This document shows positions 20,707 to 30,243 of a stretch of 64,000 nucleotides of DNA, one piece after another. The DNA comes from Bordetella parapertussis (GTDB taxonomy: Bacteria > Pseudomonadota > Gammaproteobacteria > Burkholderiales > SG8-41), in assembly GCA_945861275.1 (NCBI GenBank), contig CAMATZ010000025.1, forward strand, positions 20,180-84,179, read 5' to 3'. Position 1 is the stretch's first letter, and each line of letters opens with the position of its first letter. Made by a program: the position numbers and the translations under genes. A model generated the notes under the pieces. The model was not told the origin of the DNA and searched no databases. It worked only from the letters and a program-made list of their open reading frames with translations.

Positions 20707-21366
20707 ATGGCATTCATCCGGCAAATCGGCTCACGCGCATCGGAAGACCGGCTTGAGCTGTTGATCGAAGAACGCTTGCAACCCAAAACCGACAAGGAGC
20801 GCATCGACAAGCGCATCTGGAATCTTTTCGGCGAAAAATGGGCGGTGCTCTACACCGACCTCTCGGGGTTTTCACGCAACGTTACTCAATTTGGCATCAT
20901 TCATTTTCTGCAGACCATCTATGAATCGCACCGCTTGCTGGTGCCGGTGATCCAGCACGGCAGCGGTATTCTGCTCAAAACCGAAGGCGACAGCCTGATG
21001 GTGATGTATCGCAGCGTCGATGACGCCGTGCGCAGCGCCATCGCCATGCAAAATTGCTGCCAACGCCACAGTGCGAATCTTCCCGCTGAAGATAAAGTGC
21101 TGCTGTGCATCGGCATTGGTTATGGCGACTTGCTGCGCATAGGCGATCAGGATGTCTACGGCGCCGAAGTCAATGCCGCGTGCAAACTCGGTGAAGACAC
21201 TGCGCAAGCGCACGAAATCCTGATCAGCAGCGCGGTCGCCGAGTCTGTGTCGCTGCCCGCTGGCGCACAACTCGAAATGCTGAGTGGAGTGCCTGCAGGG
21301 GTGGGCGAAGCGTTCCGCCTGCACTATGCCAACGTGGTGTTGTCGGGTTTTCCCAAACCGGCCTGA
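20707..21366 (+). CDS. Adenylate/guanylate cyclase-domain protein
   Basis: VLYTDLSGFSRNVTQFG, LLKTEGDSLMVMYRSVDDAV, GDQDVYGAEVNAACKLGE. Confidence 0.85.
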   Translation: MAFIRQIGSRASEDRLELLIEERLQPKTDKERIDKRIWNLFGEKWAVLYTDLSGFSRNVTQFGIIHFLQTIYESHRLLVPVIQHGSGILLKTEGDSLMVMYRSVDDAVRSAIAMQNCCQRHSANLPAEDKVLLCIGIGYGDLLRIGDQDVYGAEVNAACKLGEDTAQAHEILISSAVAESVSLPAGAQLEMLSGVPAGVGEAFRLHYANVVLSGFPKPA

Positions 21367-21429
21367 GCGGAAGCCTGCACCTGAACGGCAGCGAACGACA
21401 GTTTCTTTAAACCTTAAAACGGCAATTCA

Positions 21430-21560
21430 GCCACAGAGCACACAGAGGAACACAGAGAAAACGAAGGATCGCGCCGGGTATCTACGCTCACCCTTTCGGG
21501 GATACAGACAAGCGATCTATGTTATAGATTTTCCTCTGTGAACGCTGTGTCCTCTGTGGC
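21430..21560. repeat. Iterated-unit inverted repeat (CCACAGAGCACACAGAGGAACACAGAG / CTCTGTGAACGCTGTGTCCTCTGTGG)
   Basis: Left arm 21430-21460 and right arm 21531-21560. Confidence 0.85.
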
Positions 21561-21611
21561 TAATTGTTTTTTCCGCTTTAAAAACAGAACCTTACAATAG
21601 CTGTTCAGGTT

Positions 21612-22349
21612 TTATGCGGCGTCTTCGTCCGCTAGCGCGAGCAGCGTGTTCGATTTGAATTCACGCTGATACAGGATGTAAATCACCCCCACCGTGGCGA
21701 ACACCATCAGCCACGGATGCAAAAACCAGGCCATTGCCGCCAACGCAAAATAATACGAGCGCAGGCCGTGATTAAAATTCGATCCCGCGTCCGAGGTGAT
21801 GCGCGCGAGGCGATTGATATGCGGCACGCATTGATCGGCATTGCCGGTGGGCGTCTTGGGCGCGGCCGCCACCAGAATGGCGCAAAAATTCAGCTGGCGT
21901 ATGGCCCAAGAAAATTTAAAAAAGGCATGCGCGAAGATCAGCACCATCAGCAACATCTTGATTTCCAGCAGCCGCGACGACGCCATGACGGTGAACGGCA
22001 GCCCGGAAACCGCATCCTGCGCTTGCGGCACATAACCCATCGCCGCCACCAGTGCGCCGATGATCAGTATCGTGGTGGAGGCAAAAAATTGCGAACTGCG
22101 CGTGATACTGCGCATCACATTGACATCGACCATGCGATTATCACGCCCGATCATCTGCACCATCCACTCGTGCCGGAAGCGGCTCATGCGCGAATGCAAA
22201 CTGGGCACGCGCTCGCCCTGCCGCAGCGAGAAGCAGTGGTAGCCGATCCAGCCGCCGGCAAACAGCAACAACGCGGCGACATCGGTCCAGGTTAAATCGA
22301 ATGCGCTCAATAAAACAGGGTTGGCCATGATGGGCTTATTGTAGTTCAA
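21612..22349 (-). CDS. DUF599 domain-containing membrane protein
   Basis: FDLTWTDVAALLLFAGGWIGYHCFS, MSRFRHEWMVQMIGRDNRMVDVN. Confidence 0.85.
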   Translation of the reverse strand: MNYNKPIMANPVLLSAFDLTWTDVAALLLFAGGWIGYHCFSLRQGERVPSLHSRMSRFRHEWMVQMIGRDNRMVDVNVMRSITRSSQFFASTTILIIGALVAAMGYVPQAQDAVSGLPFTVMASSRLLEIKMLLMVLIFAHAFFKFSWAIRQLNFCAILVAAAPKTPTGNADQCVPHINRLARITSDAGSNFNHGLRSYYFALAAMAWFLHPWLMVFATVGVIYILYQREFKSNTLLALADEDAA

Positions 22350-22427
22350 CCAGGAGCGCTCAGTCGCGCCTTGTGCCGTGTTTGAACTACAATTAAACGC
22401 TCACCATCATAAAATAACCGGAGTGTA

Positions 22428-23111
22428 GTGATGAATGCCCCTGGCGCCGGCCTGTTGCTTGCCATGCTCGAACTGCAGGACAACATGAATAAAAAAATTG
22501 ATCCCGACTGGATCGGCAGGCGCCACGCCTATTTACGCGCCGTGCTGGTCGAAGCCACCGAGGCGCTGGAGCATTACGGCTGGAAATGGTGGAAAAAGCA
22601 GGCGCCCGACATGCCACAGTTGCGCATCGAGATGATCGATATCTGGCACTTTGTGCTGTCGGAGTATTTGTTGCGCGCGGGCGGCGACAAAGCGGCGGCG
22701 GCGCAAGCGATAATCACTGGATGGTCAGAACGCGCCGCGCTTGAATTTGACGGCGCGCACTACGAACTCGATACACTCGATATGCGCGGGCAACTTGAAC
22801 TGCTCGCCGCGCTGGCGGCGGTGCGGCGGCTGTGCATGCCGCTGCTGGCGCGTCTCTTCGCCGCCTGCGAACTGACGCCCGCCGCGCTGTACCGCGAGTA
22901 CGTTTCCAAAAACGTGCTCAATCACTTGCGGCAGGATCGCGGTTATAAAACAGGCGCCTACAAGAAGTTCTGGGACGGCGCCGAGGACAATGTGCACATG
23001 GCCGAAATTCTGCAGTCGATGCAGGAGGCCGACGAACACCTGGCCGACGCGCTGTATCGCGCGCTGGCGCAGCGCTACGACGAACTGCGTGTGTCGGGCA
23101 AACTGGCGTGA
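22428..23111 (+). CDS. Dimeric (MazG-like) dUTP diphosphatase
   Basis: LVEATEALEHYGWKWWKKQAPDMPQLRIEMIDIWHFVLSE. Confidence 0.88.
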   Translation: MMNAPGAGLLLAMLELQDNMNKKIDPDWIGRRHAYLRAVLVEATEALEHYGWKWWKKQAPDMPQLRIEMIDIWHFVLSEYLLRAGGDKAAAAQAIITGWSERAALEFDGAHYELDTLDMRGQLELLAALAAVRRLCMPLLARLFAACELTPAALYREYVSKNVLNHLRQDRGYKTGAYKKFWDGAEDNVHMAEILQSMQEADEHLADALYRALAQRYDELRVSGKLA

Positions 23112-23213
23112 GCACTCATGCGCCCAGCCACGACGGCGGGGATTAGCACTAAGAACTGCAACCAACCCCGTCATTCCGGCGTTCGCCAGAATGACGGTAT
23201 AGCGGGATAGCGC

Positions 23214-23750
23214 TTACCCGACCTGCCCTTCCATCAGCAACTTCACCACTTCCGGCGTGATCGCCGCCGCCCGCTCGTCGAGCTGTGCGGGCGTGAGGTT
23301 GGCGATGGGATGCTGCATTTCCAGAAAGCGAAATCCTTCCAGCCCCCAGGTGCGCGCCATCGCCGCACCGGTGGCCCTGAACACGTGCGTAATGATCGAA
23401 GCGGAAGGAATACCCTGCTGTTCAAATACGATGCTGTCGAGCACACTGCCCGAGCTGCATGACCCTCAGTCGCCGACGCCTGCGACGATCACGTCGCAGT
23501 TGGCCTTGTAGTCCTCGATAATCGCCGCATGCGGCGCCGCGCCGGAACTCGTTTTGCGCCGGATGACGTGGGACTTGGTGCCATGCTCGCGTTCGAGTAT
23601 GCCCGCGATACGCATCAACAACTGGTCGGAGTTGTGCTTGGTATTGTCGATCAGCCCCACGCGCAGGCCATTCAGCGATTTAGGCCGCTGCGCGTAAGCG
23701 ATGCGCCGCCCCGAAATCTCGGTGGTTGGATCCAGTATTTGCACTGTCAT
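23214..23750 (-). CDS. UGSC family putative selenoprotein with in-frame UGA (Sec) codon at 23466-23468
   Basis: ORFs 23466..23750 and 23214..23444 share a frame; reading through the TGA gives ...CDVIVAGVGD-U-GSCSSGSVLDSIVFEQQGIP..., about 178 aa. Confidence 0.85.
23466..23468 (-). other. Predicted selenocysteine UGA codon
   Basis: ggc gtc ggc gac TGA ggg tca tgc: TGA occupies the U of the UGSC motif. Confidence 0.8.
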
Positions 23751-23777
23751 GGTGATGTGCTCCTTTGGTTAAAAATC

Positions 23778-23805
23778 TATTCACTCTTCACTCTTCACTC
23801 TTCAC
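23778..23805. repeat. Iterated TTCACTC repeat (single arm)
   Basis: ttcactcttcactcttcactcttcac. Confidence 0.75.
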
Positions 23806-24839
23806 GGTTTACGAATTTCCCGCGTCACGCTTTGCGAACCATTTTTGCCGCCCCAGCCCGGTATGTACGAGGACTGCACGCCGGCGATACCGCCCGCCGC
23901 GATCACCAGAAAATCCTGCGGCGCTTCGACCAGATCGACCATGGTTTTTTCGTCTTCCGGCGTAATCGGACCTGGCGCGATGTTAATGCGTTTTAATTCC
24001 GCCATGGAAGTCCTGGAGTTTTCAAAACAGTAGTTCTGCACCTGCTCGCGCGACCAACCGGCTTTTTTCATCGTCAGTTGATGCTCGCCCGGGAACACCA
24101 GCGCGTATTGCGGGCGCCGGCTGGTGCCCGCCGAGATGCGCATATTGGCGCACAGGGTTGTCAGCACGCCTTCGGGGGCGACGCTCAATTGGTTGGAAAT
24201 CTGGTGCGGTGCGAGTGCTGCGAACACCGTCACGGTGTTCTGATCGCGGTGAAAGCCGCGCGTGGTATGAAACGGCGGCCAGGGGCTGCTGTCGGTTTCA
24301 TTCTCGGCGATGCAATAGCTGTACTTGCCGCCGTGACCCATGCTGCTGCGATCGAGTTCGCCCGGCAGGGTGCCGATCACGTTGCGCATCACCAGCCGGA
24401 TAGCGCGGCCGATAGTCGCGTTGGCGCGCCAGCCGGGCCCGAACAGATTGTCGCCGGAATTGATATCCAGTTCCTTGGCAATCGGGCCATTCACCAGCAT
24501 GAACACCGCCGAGCCGCCGGTGCTGGTGGCCGGACCGTGATAGCCATACTTGGGATCGGCGAGCGCTTCCACCGCCGCCACCACTATGGGCATGTATTCG
24601 GACCTGCAACCCGCCATCACCGCGTTGATCGCGACTTTCTCGGCAGTCACTGAAATTTGCCGATTCTCGATGAATGCGAGTTGATGCTGCGGATCAATTT
24701 TCGCCGCCTCCAGCATCGCACTAACCCGGTCGGCGGTGGGCGGCACCACCGGCAGTCCGTCGGTCCAGCCGTTGGTGTAACAAAGATCGATGGCGCCACC
24801 AAGGTCCTGCACCGTGTGCCGTTGTGATTTGAGTTCCAT
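23802..24839 (-). CDS. Conserved uncharacterised protein co-directional with the UGSC gene
   Basis: Intact 345-aa ORF (YTNGWTDGLPVVPPT, MAGCRSEYMPIVVAAVEAL) just upstream of the UGSC gene. Confidence 0.8.
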   Translation of the reverse strand: MELKSQRHTVQDLGGAIDLCYTNGWTDGLPVVPPTADRVSAMLEAAKIDPQHQLAFIENRQISVTAEKVAINAVMAGCRSEYMPIVVAAVEALADPKYGYHGPATSTGGSAVFMLVNGPIAKELDINSGDNLFGPGWRANATIGRAIRLVMRNVIGTLPGELDRSSMGHGGKYSYCIAENETDSSPWPPFHTTRGFHRDQNTVTVFAALAPHQISNQLSVAPEGVLTTLCANMRISAGTSRRPQYALVFPGEHQLTMKKAGWSREQVQNYCFENSRTSMAELKRINIAPGPITPEDEKTMVDLVEAPQDFLVIAAGGIAGVQSSYIPGWGGKNGSQSVTREIRKP

Positions 24840-24888
24840 ACTGTGTTTTCCGCTGTGGGTTGATATTCCAAAATCGTAGTTTACACAA

Positions 24889-25530
24889 CTACGCTGTTAA
24901 GCTAAACCTCAATTTCAATGCGGCAGCGACTATGGGTTTCGCCCACTCCGGTGCCAGCGGCAAGTCCGCAAAATTAAGAATTTTGCCCCCCGCCATGTGT
25001 AGTACCAACTTTGGCGCGGGTATTCTGCCCGCCTGAGGATCACCTTCGGCACTGTTGTCGTAGACGCGCAGCGCCGTCAATTTGGGCAGCAGGGTGATCA
25101 AGTTCAAACGGCTATGTTCAAAACGGCGGCGGATTGCGGCCTCCGGAATATCGTGCCCGCCAAAGCGGACACGTGAGCGCACGCGTGTGAGATGCAATTC
25201 CGGGGTGGTAAGGCCCGCATACCAAAGGTGTAGCTCGAAACCCTTGTCAGCGGCTGCCGCCAATGCACGCGGTATGCTGCTGGCCCCCAGCGTTGTTTCA
25301 AACGCAAAATCGAGACGTCGCGCTATCGCGTGCGTAAGCAAATTGAATCCGCGGTGCCATGCCGCGCTGTTCGCGTCAGCCTGACTTAATGCGGGTTTCA
25401 CGGCACGCAATTCGCGCGCCGCTTCATCCGGGTTGTAATAATCCGCGCCACTGTCGCGAAACGCCGCGCCGGCAATGCTGCTTTTGCCCGATCCATTAAC
25501 GCCTGCGAGCACGTAGATTCGCGGCGGCAA
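24889..25530 (-). CDS. Zeta-toxin-like P-loop kinase
   Basis: VLAGVNGSGKSSIAGAAFRDSGADYYNPDEAARELR; AFETTLGA. Confidence 0.87.
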   Translation of the reverse strand: MPPRIYVLAGVNGSGKSSIAGAAFRDSGADYYNPDEAARELRAVKPALSQADANSAAWHRGFNLLTHAIARRLDFAFETTLGASSIPRALAAAADKGFELHLWYAGLTTPELHLTRVRSRVRFGGHDIPEAAIRRRFEHSRLNLITLLPKLTALRVYDNSAEGDPQAGRIPAPKLVLHMAGGKILNFADLPLAPEWAKPIVAAALKLRFSLTA

Positions 25531-25544
25531 TGTTGGTTCGCGAC

Positions 25545-25916
25545 TCAGCGGCGTTTGCCGGTAGTCTTACCCGCCGCCCTGAGTGCAGCTTTGCCCAACG
25601 CTGCCGGCGGGGCGTTAAATGCCGCCGCCATGCCTTTGCGTGCCTTCGGTGTCTGCATGCCCGAAAGCAACGCATCGTATTCGCCACGCAATTCGTGCAG
25701 GCTGGGCGTGCGGTCTTTGATCAACGCCTTGAATTCCTCATAGGAAATCAACACAGCTTTCGGCGTAGCATGGCGTGTGATCGCGATCACGCCACCTTGC
25801 AGCGCCTGTTCCAGCACCACGCCAAATTCGTTCTTCACGCGCGTAGCCGCAATCGATGGCACATCGACAAAATCGCCGCGGCTATTGCGAAAGGTCAAAA
25901 TTGAGGTCGTGGGCAT
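25545..25916 (-). CDS. Phd/YefM-like antitoxin-domain protein
   Basis: VPSIAATRVKNEFGVVLEQALQGGVIAITRHATPKAVLISYEEFKAL; 14 bp upstream of the zeta-like gene. Confidence 0.83.
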   Translation of the reverse strand: MPTTSILTFRNSRGDFVDVPSIAATRVKNEFGVVLEQALQGGVIAITRHATPKAVLISYEEFKALIKDRTPSLHELRGEYDALLSGMQTPKARKGMAAAFNAPPAALGKAALRAAGKTTGKRR

Positions 25917-25959
25917 GGTGTTTCCTTTTTGAACATTTTAGCTATTATAGCCTTTTTGA

Positions 25960-26709
25960 TCAACCCAGCATCTGCCCGCCATCGACCGCGATGGTCTGGC
26001 CGGTGACCCAGCTTGCCGCACTACTTGCCAGGAACAGCGCAACGTTCGCTATTTCCTGTGGCGTGCCCAGACGCCCAAAACGGATCCTGCCGAGGATCGC
26101 ATTGTAGAGTTTAGGGTCTGTGGTTTTTCTTTTCTCCCAACTCCCGCCCGGAAACTCGATGGAACCGGGCGCAATACAGTTCACGCGAATGTGTTTGGCC
26201 GCCAGGTGCGCCGCCTGCGACAGAGTGTATTGGATCAACGCTGCTTTGACCGCGCCGTACGGCGGTGTGCGTGCGCTGGCCTTAAGGCCGGCAGTGGAAG
26301 AGATATTGATGATCGAGCCCCGCGATTTCTCAAGAAAAGGCAACGCGGCGTGGGACGCGCGCACCGGAGCCATCAGGTCGACGCTGACGCTTACCGCCCA
26401 GCCCGCTTCGTCGTCGCTGCTGCCGAAGCCGGATGCATTGTTCACCAGCACGTCGATACCGCCAAGTGCTTGCGCTGCGGCCAGTACGTAGTTTGCCACC
26501 GCGGGTCCATTGCCGAGGTCGCAGGTCACGGCATGCACGGTGTGACCATACTGCCGCAGTTCGGCTTCGGTTGCACGCAGCGCGCTTTCGCCACGCGCAC
26601 AGATCGATACGTTCGCGCCGGCCTGCGCGAACGTCAGCGCGATTGAGCGGCCAATGCCGCGCGAGCCGCCGGCGATGATTGCATTACGTCCAGTCAGGTC
26701 AAGTTGCAT
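25960..26709 (-). CDS. SDR family oxidoreductase
   Basis: IIAGGSRGIGRSIALTFAQAGA, YGAVKAALIQYT. Confidence 0.92.
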   Translation of the reverse strand: MQLDLTGRNAIIAGGSRGIGRSIALTFAQAGANVSICARGESALRATEAELRQYGHTVHAVTCDLGNGPAVANYVLAAAQALGGIDVLVNNASGFGSSDDEAGWAVSVSVDLMAPVRASHAALPFLEKSRGSIINISSTAGLKASARTPPYGAVKAALIQYTLSQAAHLAAKHIRVNCIAPGSIEFPGGSWEKRKTTDPKLYNAILGRIRFGRLGTPQEIANVALFLASSAASWVTGQTIAVDGGQMLG

Positions 26710-26794
26710 GTGTGCAAATCACTCCGTGATAAAGGTGTTTGATTATCTCATTCCGTTACATTTTCGCCCAGCGCGCGATGCGCTATCATGCCGC

Positions 26795-27502
26795 ATGCGT
26801 AACTGTTCACGACTACTGCTGCTTACCCTCGCGCTGCTGCCTGCCTGCGCCAGCCAGCACACCGCGCCCCCGCGCACGGGCGGCGGGTTTAGTCCTTCGC
26901 AGCTCGTGAAATCCGATATTGACCGCGTGGCTGAGGCGCATCAGCGGGAAATTTTTCACAATCTGCGCGTGCTTGCCGAGAAACTCTATCGCCGCAATCC
27001 GCGCGAGTTGAGCAAAAGCGGGCAACGCACGGTGGATGTCGGTGTTGCGCGCATTTTTGACGTGCATCACGACTGGCGCTTCGCCGAACTGCGCGGCGCA
27101 CGCGGCACCGCGGCCATACAACTCGCGCTGCGTGAGAATTATGCGGGTGACAGGGTGCTGGCCTACGTCGTCGGTGTGGCGAGCATGATCCAGACTGCGT
27201 TCCATGACAAAACAGAATTTTTCATGCTCGACGATCTTGATGCACAAGGCCTGCACAACGCCGCCCGCAACGTGGAAATCGCAGTATGGAAACTCTCCAA
27301 CACGCGCAATGCCCAGGGACAGTTGCTGCTGCTTTCCAACGACGCTGCCGGCGCGACGATCAATCTCAGCTTCGAGCGCGAGTTTGGTAAGATGATCGCC
27401 AGTCTCGACATCCTGTCGAAAATCGCAGCGGACAAGAGCAACCGCACAGTGGTGAAAGTCTTTCAAACCATCGCCACTGCGGTGTTTCTGCCGATAAAAT
27501 AA
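26795..27502 (+). CDS. Putative lipoprotein, hypothetical
   Basis: Signal/lipobox MRNCSRLLLLTLALLPACAS; start at 26795. Confidence 0.75.
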   Translation: MRNCSRLLLLTLALLPACASQHTAPPRTGGGFSPSQLVKSDIDRVAEAHQREIFHNLRVLAEKLYRRNPRELSKSGQRTVDVGVARIFDVHHDWRFAELRGARGTAAIQLALRENYAGDRVLAYVVGVASMIQTAFHDKTEFFMLDDLDAQGLHNAARNVEIAVWKLSNTRNAQGQLLLLSNDAAGATINLSFEREFGKMIASLDILSKIAADKSNRTVVKVFQTIATAVFLPIK

Positions 27503-27572
27503 ATGTGGCGCGGTTTCGCGCCGGGACGCCACAGTAGGAATGGATGCGGTTTTGATGTTCTCCGGCCCGCCC

Positions 27573-29780
27573 CTAGCGCCGCCCCGCCCGCATCACCCCT
27601 TTCACCTCGCGGATCATGGATAACACGCGCTGCAACTGAGCGAGATTGGCGATTTCCAGCGTGAAGCGCATGCGCGCGAGCAGATCACGTGTCAACGTAT
27701 TGGTAGCGGTAACGTTCGCTCGTTCGCGCGTGAATACCTCGCTGATATCGCGCAGCAGCCCGGTGCGGTCGAGCGCTTCGATCTCCACCTCGGCAGGAAA
27801 CGTGGCGCCGGTTGCCGCCCCCCATTCGGCCGTCACCATGCGCTGCGGATCGAGGCGTTTGACGTTGGCGCAGCTTGCGCGATGCACGGTGACGCCGCGT
27901 CCGCGCGACACGAAGCCCACTATCGGCTCCGGCGGTGCGGGCTTGCAACATTTTGCCGGTACCGTCAGCAGCTTATCCACGCCGACCACCAGCACGCCAC
28001 CACCCGTGCCACTAGCGCGCGGCTTGCGCGGCGCGGGCATGCTCTCAACCACCGGCGCCGCGGGCGCCGCCGGACGCAGCGCATCCTGCAGACGCCGCGG
28101 CCCGATATCACCGCGCCCGATATCCGCCAGAAAATCATTGAGCTTGGCATAGCCCTGCTCGTCCGCCAGCTTGTCGAGATTCAACGCCGTAAGGCCGTGA
28201 CGCTGCAATTCCTTGTCCAGTGCCGCGCGGCCTTGCGCCACATCCATGTCGTAGTGCTGGCGATTAAACCACTGCCGCACTTTGCTGCGCGCGCCCTGAC
28301 TCTTGATGTAGCCCAGTTGGGCATTCAGCCAGTCGCGGCTGGGCCCGCCCTGCGCAACCGTGGTGACTTCGACCTGCTGGCCGTTGCGCAGCACCGTGTT
28401 GAGCGGCGCCATTGCGCCATCGACCTTCGCGCCGCGGCAGCGGTGACCGAGTTCGGTATGCACGTGATACGCAAAATCCACCGGTGTTGATCCGCTGGGC
28501 AAATCGACCACTTTGCCCTGTGGCGTAAATACGTAAATGGTATCGTTGAACAGGCCGGTTCTAAATTGCTCTGCCAGTTCGCCGGCATCACGCACCTCGT
28601 CTTTCCATTCCAGCACCTGCCGCAGCCACGCGATTTTCTCGTCGTAGCCTTTGGTTTGGCGCGCGCCTTCCTTGTAGCGCCAGTGCGCGGCCACCCCGAG
28701 CTCCGAGCTTTGATGCATATCGTGCGTGCGGATTTGCACTTCGACCGACTTGCCTTCCGGCCCGATCACCGCGGTGTGCAGCGAGCGGTAATGGTTGGCC
28801 TTGGGCTTGGCGATGTAATCGTCGAACTCCTTCGGGATAGGCGACCACAATTGATGCACCAGACCCAGGGCCGCGTAGCAGTCCTTCACGTCGTCCACCA
28901 GCACCCGCACCGCGCGCACGTCGTAGAGCGCTTCGAAATCCATGCCTTTGCGCTGCATCTTGTTATAAATGCTGGTGATATGCTTGGGCCGGCCGCTGAT
29001 CTCGGCTTTGATACGCGCGTGCGCAAGCTCGTCCTTGAGCAGCGTCATCACGTTTTCGATGTAGCCCTCGCGATGGACACGCTTATCGTCGAGCAGGCGC
29101 GCGATTTCCTTGTAGGCGTCCGGCTGGAGGATCCGAAATGCCAGATCTTCCAGCTCCCATTTCAACTGCCATACCCCCAGACGATTGGCGAGCGGCGCAA
29201 AAATATCGCTGCCGAGCTGCGCTTTGTCTCGGCGCGCGGCTGCATCATCGCTCCTGACTGCGTAACGCAAATCCTGCGTGTGATCCGCGAGCTTGATCAG
29301 CACCACCCGCACATCCTGCACCATCGCCAGCAGCATTTTGCGCAGCGCTTCGAGTTGCTCTGCCTGCTCATCGGGACTGCTGTTTGGTAAGCGCGGATCC
29401 CCTTTGCGCCGGTTCGACAACGCGCCGATGGCGTTCATGCGCAGCACGCCTTCGGCCAGCTCTGCAATGGCCGCGCCGAATTTATCGCGAATGCGCCGCG
29501 CGGCATTCGCCTCCAGCGCCAGTGCCGGCCACAACAATGCGGCGGCAATAGCTTCGTGCCCCAAACGCAAATCGTCGAGCAATGATACCGCTCCCAGGAC
29601 ATGCGTGAGCACCGCTTCGCCATTGGCAAGCGTTTTACCGTCATACAGCGGCGTGACATAGGCGATCACATCGCGCAGTGTTTGCGCGGCGGCAGCGGAT
29701 TCGTGCACGGCAATCGCATCGATCCACGCCGGTGTAGCGGCGGCGGGGGTTACCAGCTTGAGATGGGTTGCTTTGACCAT
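27573..29780 (-). CDS. relA: RelA-type (p)ppGpp synthetase (degenerate HD hydrolase domain)
   Basis: Synthetase, TGS (IYVFTPQGKVVDLPSGSTPVDFAYHVHTELGHRC) and ACT domains; HDxxED position replaced (AAALLWPAL). Confidence 0.93.
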   Translation of the reverse strand: MVKATHLKLVTPAAATPAWIDAIAVHESAAAAQTLRDVIAYVTPLYDGKTLANGEAVLTHVLGAVSLLDDLRLGHEAIAAALLWPALALEANAARRIRDKFGAAIAELAEGVLRMNAIGALSNRRKGDPRLPNSSPDEQAEQLEALRKMLLAMVQDVRVVLIKLADHTQDLRYAVRSDDAAARRDKAQLGSDIFAPLANRLGVWQLKWELEDLAFRILQPDAYKEIARLLDDKRVHREGYIENVMTLLKDELAHARIKAEISGRPKHITSIYNKMQRKGMDFEALYDVRAVRVLVDDVKDCYAALGLVHQLWSPIPKEFDDYIAKPKANHYRSLHTAVIGPEGKSVEVQIRTHDMHQSSELGVAAHWRYKEGARQTKGYDEKIAWLRQVLEWKDEVRDAGELAEQFRTGLFNDTIYVFTPQGKVVDLPSGSTPVDFAYHVHTELGHRCRGAKVDGAMAPLNTVLRNGQQVEVTTVAQGGPSRDWLNAQLGYIKSQGARSKVRQWFNRQHYDMDVAQGRAALDKELQRHGLTALNLDKLADEQGYAKLNDFLADIGRGDIGPRRLQDALRPAAPAAPVVESMPAPRKPRASGTGGGVLVVGVDKLLTVPAKCCKPAPPEPIVGFVSRGRGVTVHRASCANVKRLDPQRMVTAEWGAATGATFPAEVEIEALDRTGLLRDISEVFTRERANVTATNTLTRDLLARMRFTLEIANLAQLQRVLSMIREVKGVMRAGRR

Positions 29781-29838
29781 AGGGAGATTATAAGTTGAGA
29801 TTTATCCGCTGTGGCCCGCGCCGGAACAAGCTGCAGGA

Positions 29839-30243
29839 TCATTCACCTGCCGCCCGAAACGCCGCCTCAACCGCGCGCACCAACGAAGGATGCAGCGTGC
29901 CCAAAGCGGGCGTTTCTCCATGGGGGGCTGCTGGCGGCACGGTGAACCAATCCGTGGTGTACGGCAGATCGACGATCTGTCGCAGGTCGAATTTGGTGTC
30001 GTAACTCAGCCCGGCGGCTGCATAGGCTACCGGGTTACGGCTGCGCAGAATTGCAAATTCTCCGCGATACAGCGTACTAGTACGCTGACTGGTGCCATAA
30101 GCGACACGCACGACGAACTGTGGCGCGTCGTCGTCGAAAACCGTAACGATAAGCGCAGGTCGTGGCTTCGGGCGGGGATGAATGTCGTCCGGGAAATGAC
30201 ACCACACAATTTCGCCAGCGGTGGGTTCGCCCCACCATTTCAT
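29839..30243 (-). CDS. PemK/MazF-like toxin-family protein
   Basis: GEIVWCHFPDDIHPRPKPRPALIV; ATGA overlap with the upstream small ORF. Confidence 0.7.
   Translation of the reverse strand: MKWWGEPTAGEIVWCHFPDDIHPRPKPRPALIVTVFDDDAPQFVVRVAYGTSQRTSTLYRGEFAILRSRNPVAYAAAGLSYDTKFDLRQIVDLPYTTDWFTVPPAAPHGETPALGTLHPSLVRAVEAAFRAAGE

Noticed and set aside
23778-23805. Short tandem TTCACTC as a CRISPR or regulatory array
   Set aside because: Seven-to-ten-nt iterations only; matches the iterated-repeat class at 55953-56029.
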